Source: Lepraria neglecta
Taxonomy: Eukaryota > Ascomycota > Lecanoromycetes > Lecanorales > Stereocaulaceae
DNA: 64,000 nt
Direction: 5' to 3'
Assembly: GCA_033220425.1 (NCBI GenBank)
Contig: CM065650.1
Span: 496,001-560,000 of the forward strand
Within the stretch, counting starts at the first letter, position 1, and each line of letters starts with the position of its first letter. Shown here in pieces: positions 1 to 9,518 of the stretch. The notes below the pieces were generated by a model. That model saw only the letters and a program-made list of their open reading frames with translations, made no database searches and was not told the DNA's origin. Made by a program: the position numbers and the translations under genes.

Positions 1-1
1 G

Positions 2-748
2 AAGCAGAAAGGCCACGTTAGCTTGTCTGTCTCTACTACTACGTCGCGCGAGACGAACCCTCACCTCTCCTCCACTTCCGACGGCAACGCTAGTCCAATC
101 GCTCAGTCTCCGACAAGATCGCTAAAGCAGCCATTGCCTATGCTACAGATAACGCATCTATCCGGCGAATGGACCTCTAGAACGGTGCCAAAGCAAAAAG
201 GTCATGTCAGCGTACCAATCTCTCCTGACACTACTGATACAATTACGCCCAATTCTGCTTCCTCTGATGATCAGATCGTTCAATGGCCATCACTCAAGAA
301 ATCACCTCGGATCCCAGAGCTCAGCAAGGGTCTTCCCGATCCTTCTCCTGATTCTTCGCCAGAGACAGTGAAGGAGTCAGTTACGGGAATCGTACTCAAA
401 GGATACTCGATGTCACCTTCACTGTCGAAGCCTTCAAAACTTCGACCAAGCTATACATCCCTCCCTCCTCCTACTAACACCAGCCTAGAGGATGAGCTCC
501 GCCATTGCAACTGTGCGGCCACTCTGGAATCTACTCTGCAAGCGTCGCGTGCGGATCTTCGTGTGGAAATGATGCAGCAATTTGGGGCGCAGAGAGTCTG
601 GTTTGAGCATACGATCAAAGGCGAAGAAAACGAGAGGAACATGCTAGCGGTGGAGAATCGGTGGTTGAGGAACGAGTTAGCTAGGATTGAGAAGGAAAAG
701 GGGCTGGTCAGTGTTGATGAGAGCGGGATGAGGGTTCGAGAGGTGTGA
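2..748 (+). CDS. 3' part of an unrecognised gene (5' end outside window)
   Basis: The frame is open from base 2 to the stop at 746-748, so the window starts inside this gene. The visible 248 residues are rich in Ser, Thr and Pro and look disordered for the first ~160. The last ~80 are charged and helical (around LEDELRHCNCAATLESTL and NERNMLAVENRWLRNELARI) and could form a coiled coil. A short peptide KQKGHVS occurs twice, at the window edge and about 60 residues on, hinting at an internal repeat. There is no catalytic motif and no family I recognise. The first ATG in frame is not a safe start because the frame runs off the edge. Confidence 0.6.
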   Translation, partial: KQKGHVSLSVSTTTSRETNPHLSSTSDGNASPIAQSPTRSLKQPLPMLQITHLSGEWTSRTVPKQKGHVSVPISPDTTDTITPNSASSDDQIVQWPSLKKSPRIPELSKGLPDPSPDSSPETVKESVTGIVLKGYSMSPSLSKPSKLRPSYTSLPPPTNTSLEDELRHCNCAATLESTLQASRADLRVEMMQQFGAQRVWFEHTIKGEENERNMLAVENRWLRNELARIEKEKGLVSVDESGMRVREV

Positions 749-1347
749 TTGCGTTGGAAATAGCAATAATGTATACTTATAGCAGTGGTCTTGATGGGTT
801 AGATGGATGACCTTGGTTGGGCCAGTAGCCTTGGGACAGTCCCCTTAACATCACCATACAGACTCCAAATTTGCCCCATTTTACAGCAATCAAACAGCAT
901 CTTCTGATTGAAAAGGGCGCTTGAACGCTTCTCAGCTCATGAATGTATTACTTGCTCAGGATGTGCCATCATGATCTTGCACGCCTTTACGAAGTGCAAA
1001 GCTGTGAACATCAATGTCCCTATACTGCTGAAATAGTGGTATAAGTAAACACCATGAGCACAGAACTCAAAAAAAATAGACGAGTGTGCAGCTAAATTGT
1101 AAGATGATTGCTCTGTTAGCAATCGCATACACTTCTGAAGGGGAAAGAGGCACGTAGTCATGAATTTTGAGTTTAACAATCTTGATTTAATATCTGCAGT
1201 GCTGGACTTGGTTCCTTGTGGCACAAAATGGCCGTATCTTACACATGTTACTGCCTCACACGGCAGTCCAGTAACCTTTGATATTACATCCATCCAGGTA
1301 GTAAATCCTGAGTTCGTGTCACATTCTGGCAACTCCCCCTTCCACAC
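749..1347. other. Gap between two convergent genes
   Basis: This is the shared 3' flank of the partial gene on the left and the minus-strand hypothetical gene on the right. Open frames exist on both strands (for example 937-1347 minus) but they have no recognisable protein character. I see no repeat or RNA gene here. Confidence 0.6.
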
Positions 1348-3200
1348 CTACAGCACGTAGACAACCCTCCCATCCTTATCCTTTGGCTTCCACTCCAAGT
1401 CCAGCTCCTCCCATACACCCCTGCTGTTCTCCATCATGACGTAGGCCTTACTGGCAGGGTCGAGACCCTCGCCAAGTATACGCGTGCCGGTAATTGTGCG
1501 GACAAGACACTTCTATGCTAGGATCAGCGTGTAAATTTTGGAGCTCATCTCAGGATACTTGCCTTCCCCAAGTGTTCAACCACGTTCTGTGGCCCAGAGT
1601 CTTCTGGTCCTGGCTTGTTCTTCAACGCCTGACCCAGTGCCGCTAGCTCTTTGCGCGTGTCCGCCTCAGGATCACTCCCATATTTCGTAGTGAAGCCAGA
1701 TAGCTTGGACTGCGCCGCCTTCATGAAGGCCGAAGCCAGGTCTTTCTCGTTTTTGGGGACTGCATAGCCTTCGTAGGACTCGGTGGGCTCGGTGGAAGTA
1801 GCTGGAGCCGCCGGAGCATCTGGAGCCTTCACGGGTATGAACGCTGGCGGGATGGGTACGGGCTTTGCGTTCTCGACTTGGGGAGAGCTAGCAAATGAGA
1901 TGAGACTATCGCCTTCAGCCGCGACAGAGGGTCCATGATCGTTTGGGGACGGGGTCGTGATCTGGCTGTCGAAACTGTCAAGCCATTTGTTCGTAGCCGC
2001 GTCCGTGCCGGCAGCTGACACGGAGGTCTCGTCTTTGATAGAAGTCTTTGATGGCCCTGGATTTCCGGTCCCGCAGGAGGTATCAACATTGACCTGAGCC
2101 TTGGATTCGTTGGAGGCTTCTCCTACTTCTTCCTTGGCTGCAGCTTGAAGAATACGCTTGTGAGGAGGGAGCTTCGACTCATCAGTGGCTGTGACTGGGT
2201 TGGCTGGCTTTTCTGTAGACATGGCAGCGGGAGCACCCTCGCGTGTGAGAGATGGCACGCTGGCTGGTGGGCCAGACTCGACTTTGACTGCGATTGCACT
2301 ACGCTTGTGCGGCGGAAGTGATGTTTCATTGTTGACTTTAGCCGTGGCAGACTGACCATGGCTGCTTGTGGGGAAGGAAGTGGTTGGTTCGTTTTTCAGC
2401 ATGTCGAGCTTCGGCGTAGTGTGAGAGGTCGTGATCTCAGTGGCTTCATCTTTCGCCTCCGACGGGACGAAAAGTTCACTTGGATCCATTAGTATGAGGA
2501 TTGAGACATTGTTGGGGAGGATTCAAATAGTACACACCTTGAATGCAAAGGCTTCTTGCCTTCCGTGTTCATCGTGGGAGTGGAAGTGATGTTTTCAGAA
2601 GGCTGAGTGCGGCCCGCGGGGACGAATGGTTCACTGAGGGGGTTCAGCGTTCCACTCGGAAGAGTAACACTCGTAGAGGGAGTGAAGGGGACTGACTCTG
2701 GGTTAAGCTTCAGAGTGGTTGATGTCCCAGGTCGTCGTGTAATACCATTGCTACGGGCCGCATCACCGTGTTTTGGTACCAGGGTAGCGTTGCCACTGAT
2801 ATTGATCGCGACTATTGATAAACATAAGCTTGCCCCTGTATGACAACAAAGACATTGACTTACCGAGCTGAGGGTTCTGATTGCGCAAGAAGCGTTGGAA
2901 GGACTCCTCAACGTCCTTGCCACCTCTGACAATGCCGCTCATGGTGGGCTTGGGCGATGTAATTTCAATTGTTTTTGAGTTCGTTGCAGGTTGAGCTTTC
3001 ACTTCCGTCGGGCCGGTAGCCGCCCTGGTTGATACGCCGTGGTGGCCGTTTGGGAGTGCAGTGCCGTTTGGAAGTAGAGTAAGTCCCTGGTCTTGAGTGA
3101 AGGTCGGGGTCTCGAGTTGTTGGTCGTGAATTTCAACCACCTTGGGAAGAGCAGCAGGACCTTGATCATTCGCTGCGAAAATTTTGAGCGCGTAAATCAT
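1348..3200 (-). CDS. Hypothetical disordered protein, four exons, one GC-AG intron
   Basis: Exons run 3200-2864, 2811-2538, 2478-1563 and 1512-1348; the sum is in frame and gives about 563 residues. I do not recognise the family. The N-terminus is compact (MIYALKIFAANDQGPAALPKVVEI). The middle is low-complexity Pro/Ser/Thr with two copies of LPPHKR, about 65 residues apart. The last exon is conserved-looking and folded (KCLVRTITGTRILGEGLDP, ending VVYVL). Intron 3 has to use a GC donor (G|GCAAGT) to keep this tail in frame. The start at 3200 follows a good 3' splice signal (TACTAA..TTTGTAG near 3241), so at least one upstream exon, non-coding or coding, lies between 3250 and 3520. A helical-looking frame there (QLQEAVDRHAVLMTQNQRLE) could not be joined cleanly. 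Confidence 0.6.
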
Positions 3201-4198
3201 GGTGTCGATACGATGCGGAGTAGCTGGACTACACCTTAGCCTACAAATTTTAGTAAGGAAGGTGCAGAAAGTTGCTCGCCTGAGAAGCCACTCTCCATGA
3301 GGTCCTCCAGACGCTGATTTTGCGTCATTAGCACTGCATGTCGATCCACGGCCTCCTGAAGCTGCACTCTAGTCGCACATAGCCACCCGTGGGTCTCACC
3401 ACATCGTTGCAATAGTTGGCGGTTGAGTTGTGGAAAGAGCCATGGTAGTGAGCTGTCAGCAGAAGTTTAGAGGCGGCCCGTGAAGCCGGCAAGATGATGT
3501 TTTTTGTTGACATGGTTGGACCGGTGGGCAGACTTTATATTCGCCTAGCGCTACACTAGCGCCACTTAGCTTCTATCAAAACAAATACGTCAGTTGCACA
3601 AGGGCCGTGATACATTGACAGGACTTTTTAATACGTAAATAACCCCTCGCACCTGAGCACGTCGTTTTGGCTATGGCCACGCATGAGCACACTGTCGGGA
3701 ACGGCTTCCTGAGGCTTGGTTGGGATTAGGGTTAATGCTTAGGAAGTCAGGGTTAGATCTTGGATTTATACCTTGGGGTGCGCCAAGAAAGCACCTGGTA
3801 AAGGGCTTTCAGTGTATCACGCGGGGGCTTTCGACAAATTAGGGCTCTTGCATCACACCTCACCAGAGTCATTTCATTCATGGGCAAAACTTTGGTATTA
3901 CCATCTTACAGTCCATTGCATAGACGATAGGCTTTCACCAGCACATTCATAGGGACTGTACGGCAGCATCGTCGCATCGAGTGAGTTTGCTTTTCCCAAT
4001 TTTCGTGACACAGGCAGTAGGCTTCAGGCAATGCACTGATGGGAAACGGCTGCCAACATCATCAAAGGGGTCCGAAGGAGCGACGAGCATCTTCGAAGGG
4101 TATCAACATCAGACCTTTGGCTTGCAAGTGTGGTAATCGTCGTTCTTTGAGTTGGGTATAAGGGTATGTACTAATAGAAAACAGGTCTTACTATACAA
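3201..4198. other. Intergenic / 5' leader region
   Basis: The region holds the probable 5' leader and leader intron of the minus-strand hypothetical gene (to about 3520) and then the 3' flank of the tRNA synthetase gene. Around 3721-3756 are two GGGTTA-type telomere-like words, too few to call an interstitial telomere array. Nothing else is seen. Confidence 0.5.
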
Positions 4199-7100
4199 TC
4201 AGGCCGCTGGGCTTGTACCAGAGTCGTGGGTATAATCCGTCTCAAAAAGCTCCGGGTTCATCCTCCTCAGCTCCTCTATCACTCCTTCGCACCTCTCACA
4301 TAGGGCATCGTCCTTCTCGGCCTTGATACGCACTTGATATCTCCAGCACCGCTCACACTTGGCCAGTTGTGGCTCATAAATATGCGCTTTGACTTTGTTC
4401 CCGTAGATTTCGAATTCTGCTGGATAAGACCACCGAGCATGGCTGAGATCGGACGATTCCATGCCATTGATAAGCAAAGCGACCTTCGAAACACCAGACA
4501 TGGATTCCAGCGCCTCAAGGCGGCGTGAGAATAGATCCAATGTAATATTTCCCCGTGAATCTTCAGTAGCTTCGACCTCGAACAAGACAAAAGATTGAAG
4601 CGAATCTCCCATCTTCTTATCATTGCGGGCTGCTTCCTGAGCACTCTTCACAGCAGTCCGCACCTTCATCAGCTCTGGTAGATCATTGTCGATTTGTTTC
4701 TCCACATCCTGTGGCAATTTCAAGGCGTCGAGATCTGCCCAAGAGCGCTGACCAGGAGGTATAGAATTCCAGTCCTTAACCTGCTTGGGGGTGTATTCCC
4801 ATAGCTCCTCAACAAGTATAGGTGTCACAGGAGCAAGCATGTGCTGGAGGTAGATAAAGATCTGGTGTAAAGTGCTCTGGACTTGCAACCGTTGGTCGGC
4901 AGTGCTACAGTATGCAGCATCTTTAATGCACTCAAAGTAGAAAGAGGAGAGATCGGTGTTGATGTATGTATTGATATCACTTATAGCTTTGTTGAACTCG
5001 AGCGCCTTGTAATGTTGACGGACGCGGCCACTGAGGGTTTTAAGCTGCCAAAGCGCAATCTGATGGACCTCGCCAAGTGATCCCAGTGGAGTAAGAGATG
5101 AACGAGGATCGTAATCTTCGAGTATGCCCAGCAGAAGCTTGAACGTGACACGATACTTCGACAAGCTACCATTAATTGCTTGTAGTACCGTCTGGCTGAC
5201 TTTGACGTCTGTGGTATAATCGCAGCTGGCGACCCATAGTCGAAGAGCATCAGGGCCCATTGCATCTCGGAACTCCGTCAATTTCCCCTTGATCTTTCTC
5301 TTCACTGGCGGCAGAAGCGACCCATCCATGATCTCGTCTGGTGAAACAACATTGCCAATAGACTTGCTCATCTTCCGGCCGTCTTGGTCCAGCGTGAAGC
5401 CATGGGTGATCAAAGTCTCGAAAGGAGCTTTGGGTGGGGTTGATCCTTTGTCGGTCCTGCTCTGGTAGGCCACACAAGTGAGCAAGCTTGACTGGAACCA
5501 TCCGCGGTGCTGATCGGTGCCTTCAATGTAACACGAGGCCACGTGAGGATTGGTGTCCGAAGGCTGCTTGGTCTGCGTCCAGCTAGTCCCGCTATCGAAC
5601 CAGACATCCATAGTATCTTTGCCTCTACGGTACGAGGACTGGCCATTGCTATCCCTGAGAGCTGGTGGCGTCCATTCAGGGTCCAGTTCATCGTCGGTCC
5701 ACCAGGCATCTATGCCGCGGTCTTCGATAATGGAAATGATGTGAGAGACACTGTCCTCTGTCAAGACTGCCTCGTTTGTCTCATGATGGTATAGCGCTGG
5801 GATCGGCACACCCCATGCTCTTTGCCTTGAGATGCACCATTCGGTACGATTCTTTACAAAGGCTTCCAGTCTAGTCTTGGCGCTAGGCGGGATGAAAGTC
5901 ACAGCATCTAGTGCCTTCAGTGCATTGCCTTGGATGTCTCCAACGTTTGCGAACCATTGCTCCGTAGCTCGTACTACGACGGGCTGCTTGGAACGCCAAT
6001 CGTAGGGGTATTTGTGCTCGTATATGTGCTGTCCAAGGATGTAGCCATGTTCTGACAGGCATTCTAGCACTGCCTCGTTCCCTGTACTCAAGACTGCCTT
6101 GCTTAGTAGGAAATCCATCTCTTCAGGGTATGCCAGGTTCGTGAAACAACCTCTGTCGTCGAGAGGAGCAAACGCTTGAATGTTATGCTTCCGACACAGC
6201 TCGTAATCATCCATACCATGGCCCGGAGCAAGGTGAACTAAGCCTGAGCCTGACACGTCGGAAACGAAGTCTGCATGTAGAAACGGCCGGGGCGAGGACT
6301 CTTTGTCGAAGACTGCGCTGTCATATGTTGCACCAATGAGTTCCTCACCGTCAATGGCAACTACCGCGCTCAAAGCCTCTTCAAGTTGATGCTCTACTAC
6401 GGAAAGTCTTGAAGCAGCGAGTAGAAGCCGCCCTTGAGTAGAAGATTCAGCGATTATGTATTCAATATCCTTGTGAAAGCCGATGGCTCTGTTTGCTGGT
6501 AGAGTCCATGGCGTTGTAGTCCAGATTACGGCGCTGACACTATCGACACCAAATCCGAGCTTGTCTCTGAGCTCCTCCGAGGTTGTCCGTAGAGGATATT
6601 TGACGAACGCGGCGGTAGACACATGGTCGTCCCTGTACTCAAGCTCCGCTTCTGCCAGAGCCGTACGCGAAGAGGGTGACCAGTAGACAGGCTTGAACCT
6701 TCGGTATATGAGCCCCTTCTTGACCATCTCTTTAAAAACCTCCAGCTGCCTAACCTCGTACCCTTTATCCATGGTTTTCCAAGCGTTGTCCCAATCCGCC
6801 ATGATCCCCCATTGGCGGAAAGCTTTCTTCTGTTCCTCCACTGTCTTTGCCGCCAGCTTCCTGGCAGCATTGCGAATGCTCACAGGGTTCGCCGATCCAT
6901 CCCTTTTTTGAGCGCCGAGTTTCTGTCCCTGCTCTTGAAGCGCTTTCATCTCAATCGGTAGGCCATGGCAGTCCCAGCCCGGGACCCAGTCCACCCTGGT
7001 ACCCTCAAACACATGATACCGGCACACAATATCCTTCAATATCTTGTTCAATGCATGCCCAATGTGAAGACTGCCATTGGCGTATGGGGGCCCATCAGCT

Positions 7101-7267
7101 AGGGTAAATCCAGGTTTGTTGGTCGGCAGCCGGCTGCGCTGCCAGCTGTATAGATCATCTGTGCATCTTTTGAGGTATTTTGGGCGGTCTGCAACCACTG
7201 CTCGCGGCGGAAATGATGCTTTTGGAAGGTGAAGAGTCTTCTTCCAGGCTGGTCTAAGGCTGGTCAT
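4199..7267 (-). CDS. ISM1: Isoleucyl-tRNA synthetase, mitochondrial type
   Basis: One uninterrupted frame of 1022 residues. It charges tRNA-Ile with isoleucine. The class I signature HIGH is at residues 68-71 (NGSLHIGHALNK) and KMSKS at about residue 632 (GRKMSKSIGNV). Between them lies the CP1 editing region, with a WTTTPWTLPAN motif near residue 250. The C-terminus keeps paired CxxC zinc-knuckle motifs (CERCWRY and CERCEG, about residues 972 and 992) as in bacterial and organellar IleRS. That tail and the short basic N-terminus (MTSLRPAWKKTLHLPKASF) support the mitochondrial enzyme rather than the larger cytosolic one. The start is the only ATG ahead of HIGH that leaves a leader. No intron is needed. 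Confidence 0.95.
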   Translation of the reverse strand: MTSLRPAWKKTLHLPKASFPPRAVVADRPKYLKRCTDDLYSWQRSRLPTNKPGFTLADGPPYANGSLHIGHALNKILKDIVCRYHVFEGTRVDWVPGWDCHGLPIEMKALQEQGQKLGAQKRDGSANPVSIRNAARKLAAKTVEEQKKAFRQWGIMADWDNAWKTMDKGYEVRQLEVFKEMVKKGLIYRRFKPVYWSPSSRTALAEAELEYRDDHVSTAAFVKYPLRTTSEELRDKLGFGVDSVSAVIWTTTPWTLPANRAIGFHKDIEYIIAESSTQGRLLLAASRLSVVEHQLEEALSAVVAIDGEELIGATYDSAVFDKESSPRPFLHADFVSDVSGSGLVHLAPGHGMDDYELCRKHNIQAFAPLDDRGCFTNLAYPEEMDFLLSKAVLSTGNEAVLECLSEHGYILGQHIYEHKYPYDWRSKQPVVVRATEQWFANVGDIQGNALKALDAVTFIPPSAKTRLEAFVKNRTEWCISRQRAWGVPIPALYHHETNEAVLTEDSVSHIISIIEDRGIDAWWTDDELDPEWTPPALRDSNGQSSYRRGKDTMDVWFDSGTSWTQTKQPSDTNPHVASCYIEGTDQHRGWFQSSLLTCVAYQSRTDKGSTPPKAPFETLITHGFTLDQDGRKMSKSIGNVVSPDEIMDGSLLPPVKRKIKGKLTEFRDAMGPDALRLWVASCDYTTDVKVSQTVLQAINGSLSKYRVTFKLLLGILEDYDPRSSLTPLGSLGEVHQIALWQLKTLSGRVRQHYKALEFNKAISDINTYINTDLSSFYFECIKDAAYCSTADQRLQVQSTLHQIFIYLQHMLAPVTPILVEELWEYTPKQVKDWNSIPPGQRSWADLDALKLPQDVEKQIDNDLPELMKVRTAVKSAQEAARNDKKMGDSLQSFVLFEVEATEDSRGNITLDLFSRRLEALESMSGVSKVALLINGMESSDLSHARWSYPAEFEIYGNKVKAHIYEPQLAKCERCWRYQVRIKAEKDDALCERCEGVIEELRRMNPELFETDYTHDSGTSPAA

Positions 7268-7601
7268 GCCTTAAGAGTCTTATGCATCGAGGCTTTCTTT
7301 CAATGCAAGTCTAGCTTAGTCATCATGCAAAACTGTTCACCAGTGGCATGGCAAGCGGTACAGGAGAAATGTTCGTCTGGACATTTGATGTATACTGCTG
7401 CCAGGCGACAGGCTTACTACTCTCTCAGATTACACAAGGCCTACGATTCCAAAAACTCATGGGTATCTCAGTGATATGTACATCGACATTGAACGCCAGC
7501 CAAATATGCTTTATCCAAAAAGCGCCACAGCTCCAGCACGAAAATGTCAATTGCGAGAAGGCCTCACTCGGCCGATTTCTCCTCTTACGCATATGCCCCT
7601 C
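7268..7601. other. Gap between IleRS and PHAF1-like gene
   Basis: Upstream region of the IleRS gene and 3' flank of the next minus-strand gene. The plus-strand open frames here are the antisense of the neighbouring gene or short chance frames. I see nothing else. Confidence 0.5.
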
Positions 7602-9175
7602 TCAGTACACAGTCAGACAGCTCACGGCGTCATTCTTCAGAACCTCGAACAACAAGCCAGGAAAGCCATACAGCTTAGTATTGCCAGCCCCTGGACCATG
7701 TTTGGCATTACTGCCAGTTCCTTTCTTCTGGGTATATGTGCTCTCTTCCCAGCTGCCAAGGAGTTCACAGCTGCTTCCAGGGCTGTCTCTCCAAAAATCT
7801 CTATTGAGTACCATAGCTCGCTTGTTTATATCGTCAGGCCATAGTCTTGAAAGCGACTCGGAGATCGTTGCAAAAGGAGCCTCAGAGTCTAAATCGATAT
7901 CGTTCTCGGCCGTTTGAATATTGATGACCCAACGGCTGCGACGATAGCGATTGAATGGGTAAGAGCCTGGTACATTGCCGTGTAGCAGCAATTTGGTAGC
8001 TACGAGCTTCTTCGTGTTCGATTCGCATTCGTACTCCTCGCTCTCCACAGCGGGTAATGTCGGGGATCGATCCGTGGGATACGAGACAAAGACGTCAAAT
8101 CCATGATCGAAGTAATTGTAGAAGCATTCTGGAGACAAGTTGGAACTCGTATTCTCCTTGGCCATGTCCTGGTCTTCAACGTCTGAATCGTCCGTAGTGG
8201 TATGCGTGGATGATTCGTCAGTGTCGACAAAGCGGTCGACGTTGGTGGGCGGAGATCTCGAAAAAGTTCGTCCGGTTTTGCGATCCCTTGGTGGAGTCTT
8301 ATGTATCGATAAACGACGATCGTATTTGCGATATATTGCATCTGGTGGACCAAGCTCTGCGACCAGATCTTGTGGGGTAGTCTTGCCTAGGACTATCTGG
8401 AATGGTGGACTAGCCCGTCTCTCCAATTCTATCTTACCATGTGCACCTACGCGAAGAAGGTCAACCTCGTCGGGTCGAGATTCTCTGCCCCGACTTGAAA
8501 GCGCAAGAGATCTCGGGTATGTGCATGCTCGGGTCATGAGATCCGAGCGAGCTTCTTCCCACGACCGACCGTCGAAGATTGCCATAGAGAGTGCTAATGC
8601 AGGTGCGGTATATGAAAGCAAGGAAACAAAATCAACTTTAGGAGACCAATTGGCATGCTGGACTGGAAAGGTGAAAGCTACGCCTGGATACGACCAGACG
8701 AGCATTCCCTGATCTGACCCAGAGCCTGTCACTGGTGGGATATACTCTTCTAAGTTGGTCAGGCCCATTTTGTTGTAGATTTGACGAAAGGTTGGGCCAG
8801 TATCCGCGTTGGGGATGGGATTCGCCTCTGGAAGCTTGAACAGATCTTTGTCATTGTATCTCAACTGTGTCTTCGTAAATTCAAGCACCTCTATCAGCCT
8901 AAGTCTTTGGTCGGGCCCGTCGAACCGCAAACGAAAACCATATGAGGGTAGGTTCAGGAATACTGGGGTCGTGAGGGGCTCGGAGGAGGAGTATGAGATG
9001 TCTATAGTAGGGTAGATCTGAGGCTGAGCTTTCAAGCGTATCAGGATATCATGCAAAGAGGCTCCCAAAGCTGCAAGTCATTAGCAAGCGCGATATTCGA
9101 GCGGGGAAGATCGTATGTACTTAGAAAACCAAGGCCACGGCGTGGATGTACTTGCATGGCGGGTTTAGTAGGCAT
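7602..9175 (-). CDS. PHAF1 / UPF0183 family protein
   Basis: Two exons, 9175-9121 and 9070-7602, with a 50-nt intron (GTACAT..TTGCAG) give 507 residues. The spliced start MPTKPAMQVHPRRGLGFL runs into LGASLHDILIRLKAQPQ, the typical opening of the UPF0183 domain. FDGPDQRLRLIEVLEFTK and GKTTPQDLVAELGPPDAIY follow, both hallmark segments of this family (animal PHAF1/C16orf70, linked to phagophore and trafficking functions). A Ser/Asp-rich insert of about 80 residues around residue 290 is likely disordered. Without the short first exon the conserved RGLGF segment would be lost, which is why I chose this start. The fungal role is unknown. Confidence 0.85.
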
Positions 9176-9518
9176 TGCCGCTCGTCAAGCAACGCCACTC
9201 TATGAAACTCATGGATAAGAGAAGTTGTAAGAAGCAACAGTCATTTTCAGAGAAGACTAGGTACCTAGAGTAAGGTAATGATCGGAATTGGAGAACATCT
9301 GACGTTTCCATGTGATGTCTGTGCATAAAGATTGCATATCGGGATAAAATAAGGTTTCGCGCGTTAGTGGCAACTTGGCAAAGGCACCCGCGTCGATCTC
9401 TATTTACTCGGGTTGTTTACCGCACTTTCCTAAGCATCCCACCAGCATTTATGAGCATTAGATAGCTACGCATACTCAAGAAGCTGCGATTGCTGGTGGC
9501 GAAAGAGTTCCAACTTCA
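9176..9518. other. Divergent promoter, PHAF1-like / kinesin-5
   Basis: The 343-nt space between two genes read in opposite directions must carry both promoters. I see no obvious palindromic operator or TATA box at a standard place. Confidence 0.4.

Noticed and set aside
937-1347. 136-residue minus-strand open frame
   Set aside because: No family resemblance, low-complexity hydrophobic stretches, and it lies in the shared 3' flank next to the true last exon of the hypothetical gene.
3721-3756. Telomere-like gggtta/ttaggg words
   Set aside because: Only two or three scattered copies, not a tandem array; expected by chance in 64 kb.
6483-7107. Several plus-strand frames of 60-114 residues within the IleRS gene
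   Set aside because: Antisense shadows of a well-supported gene.
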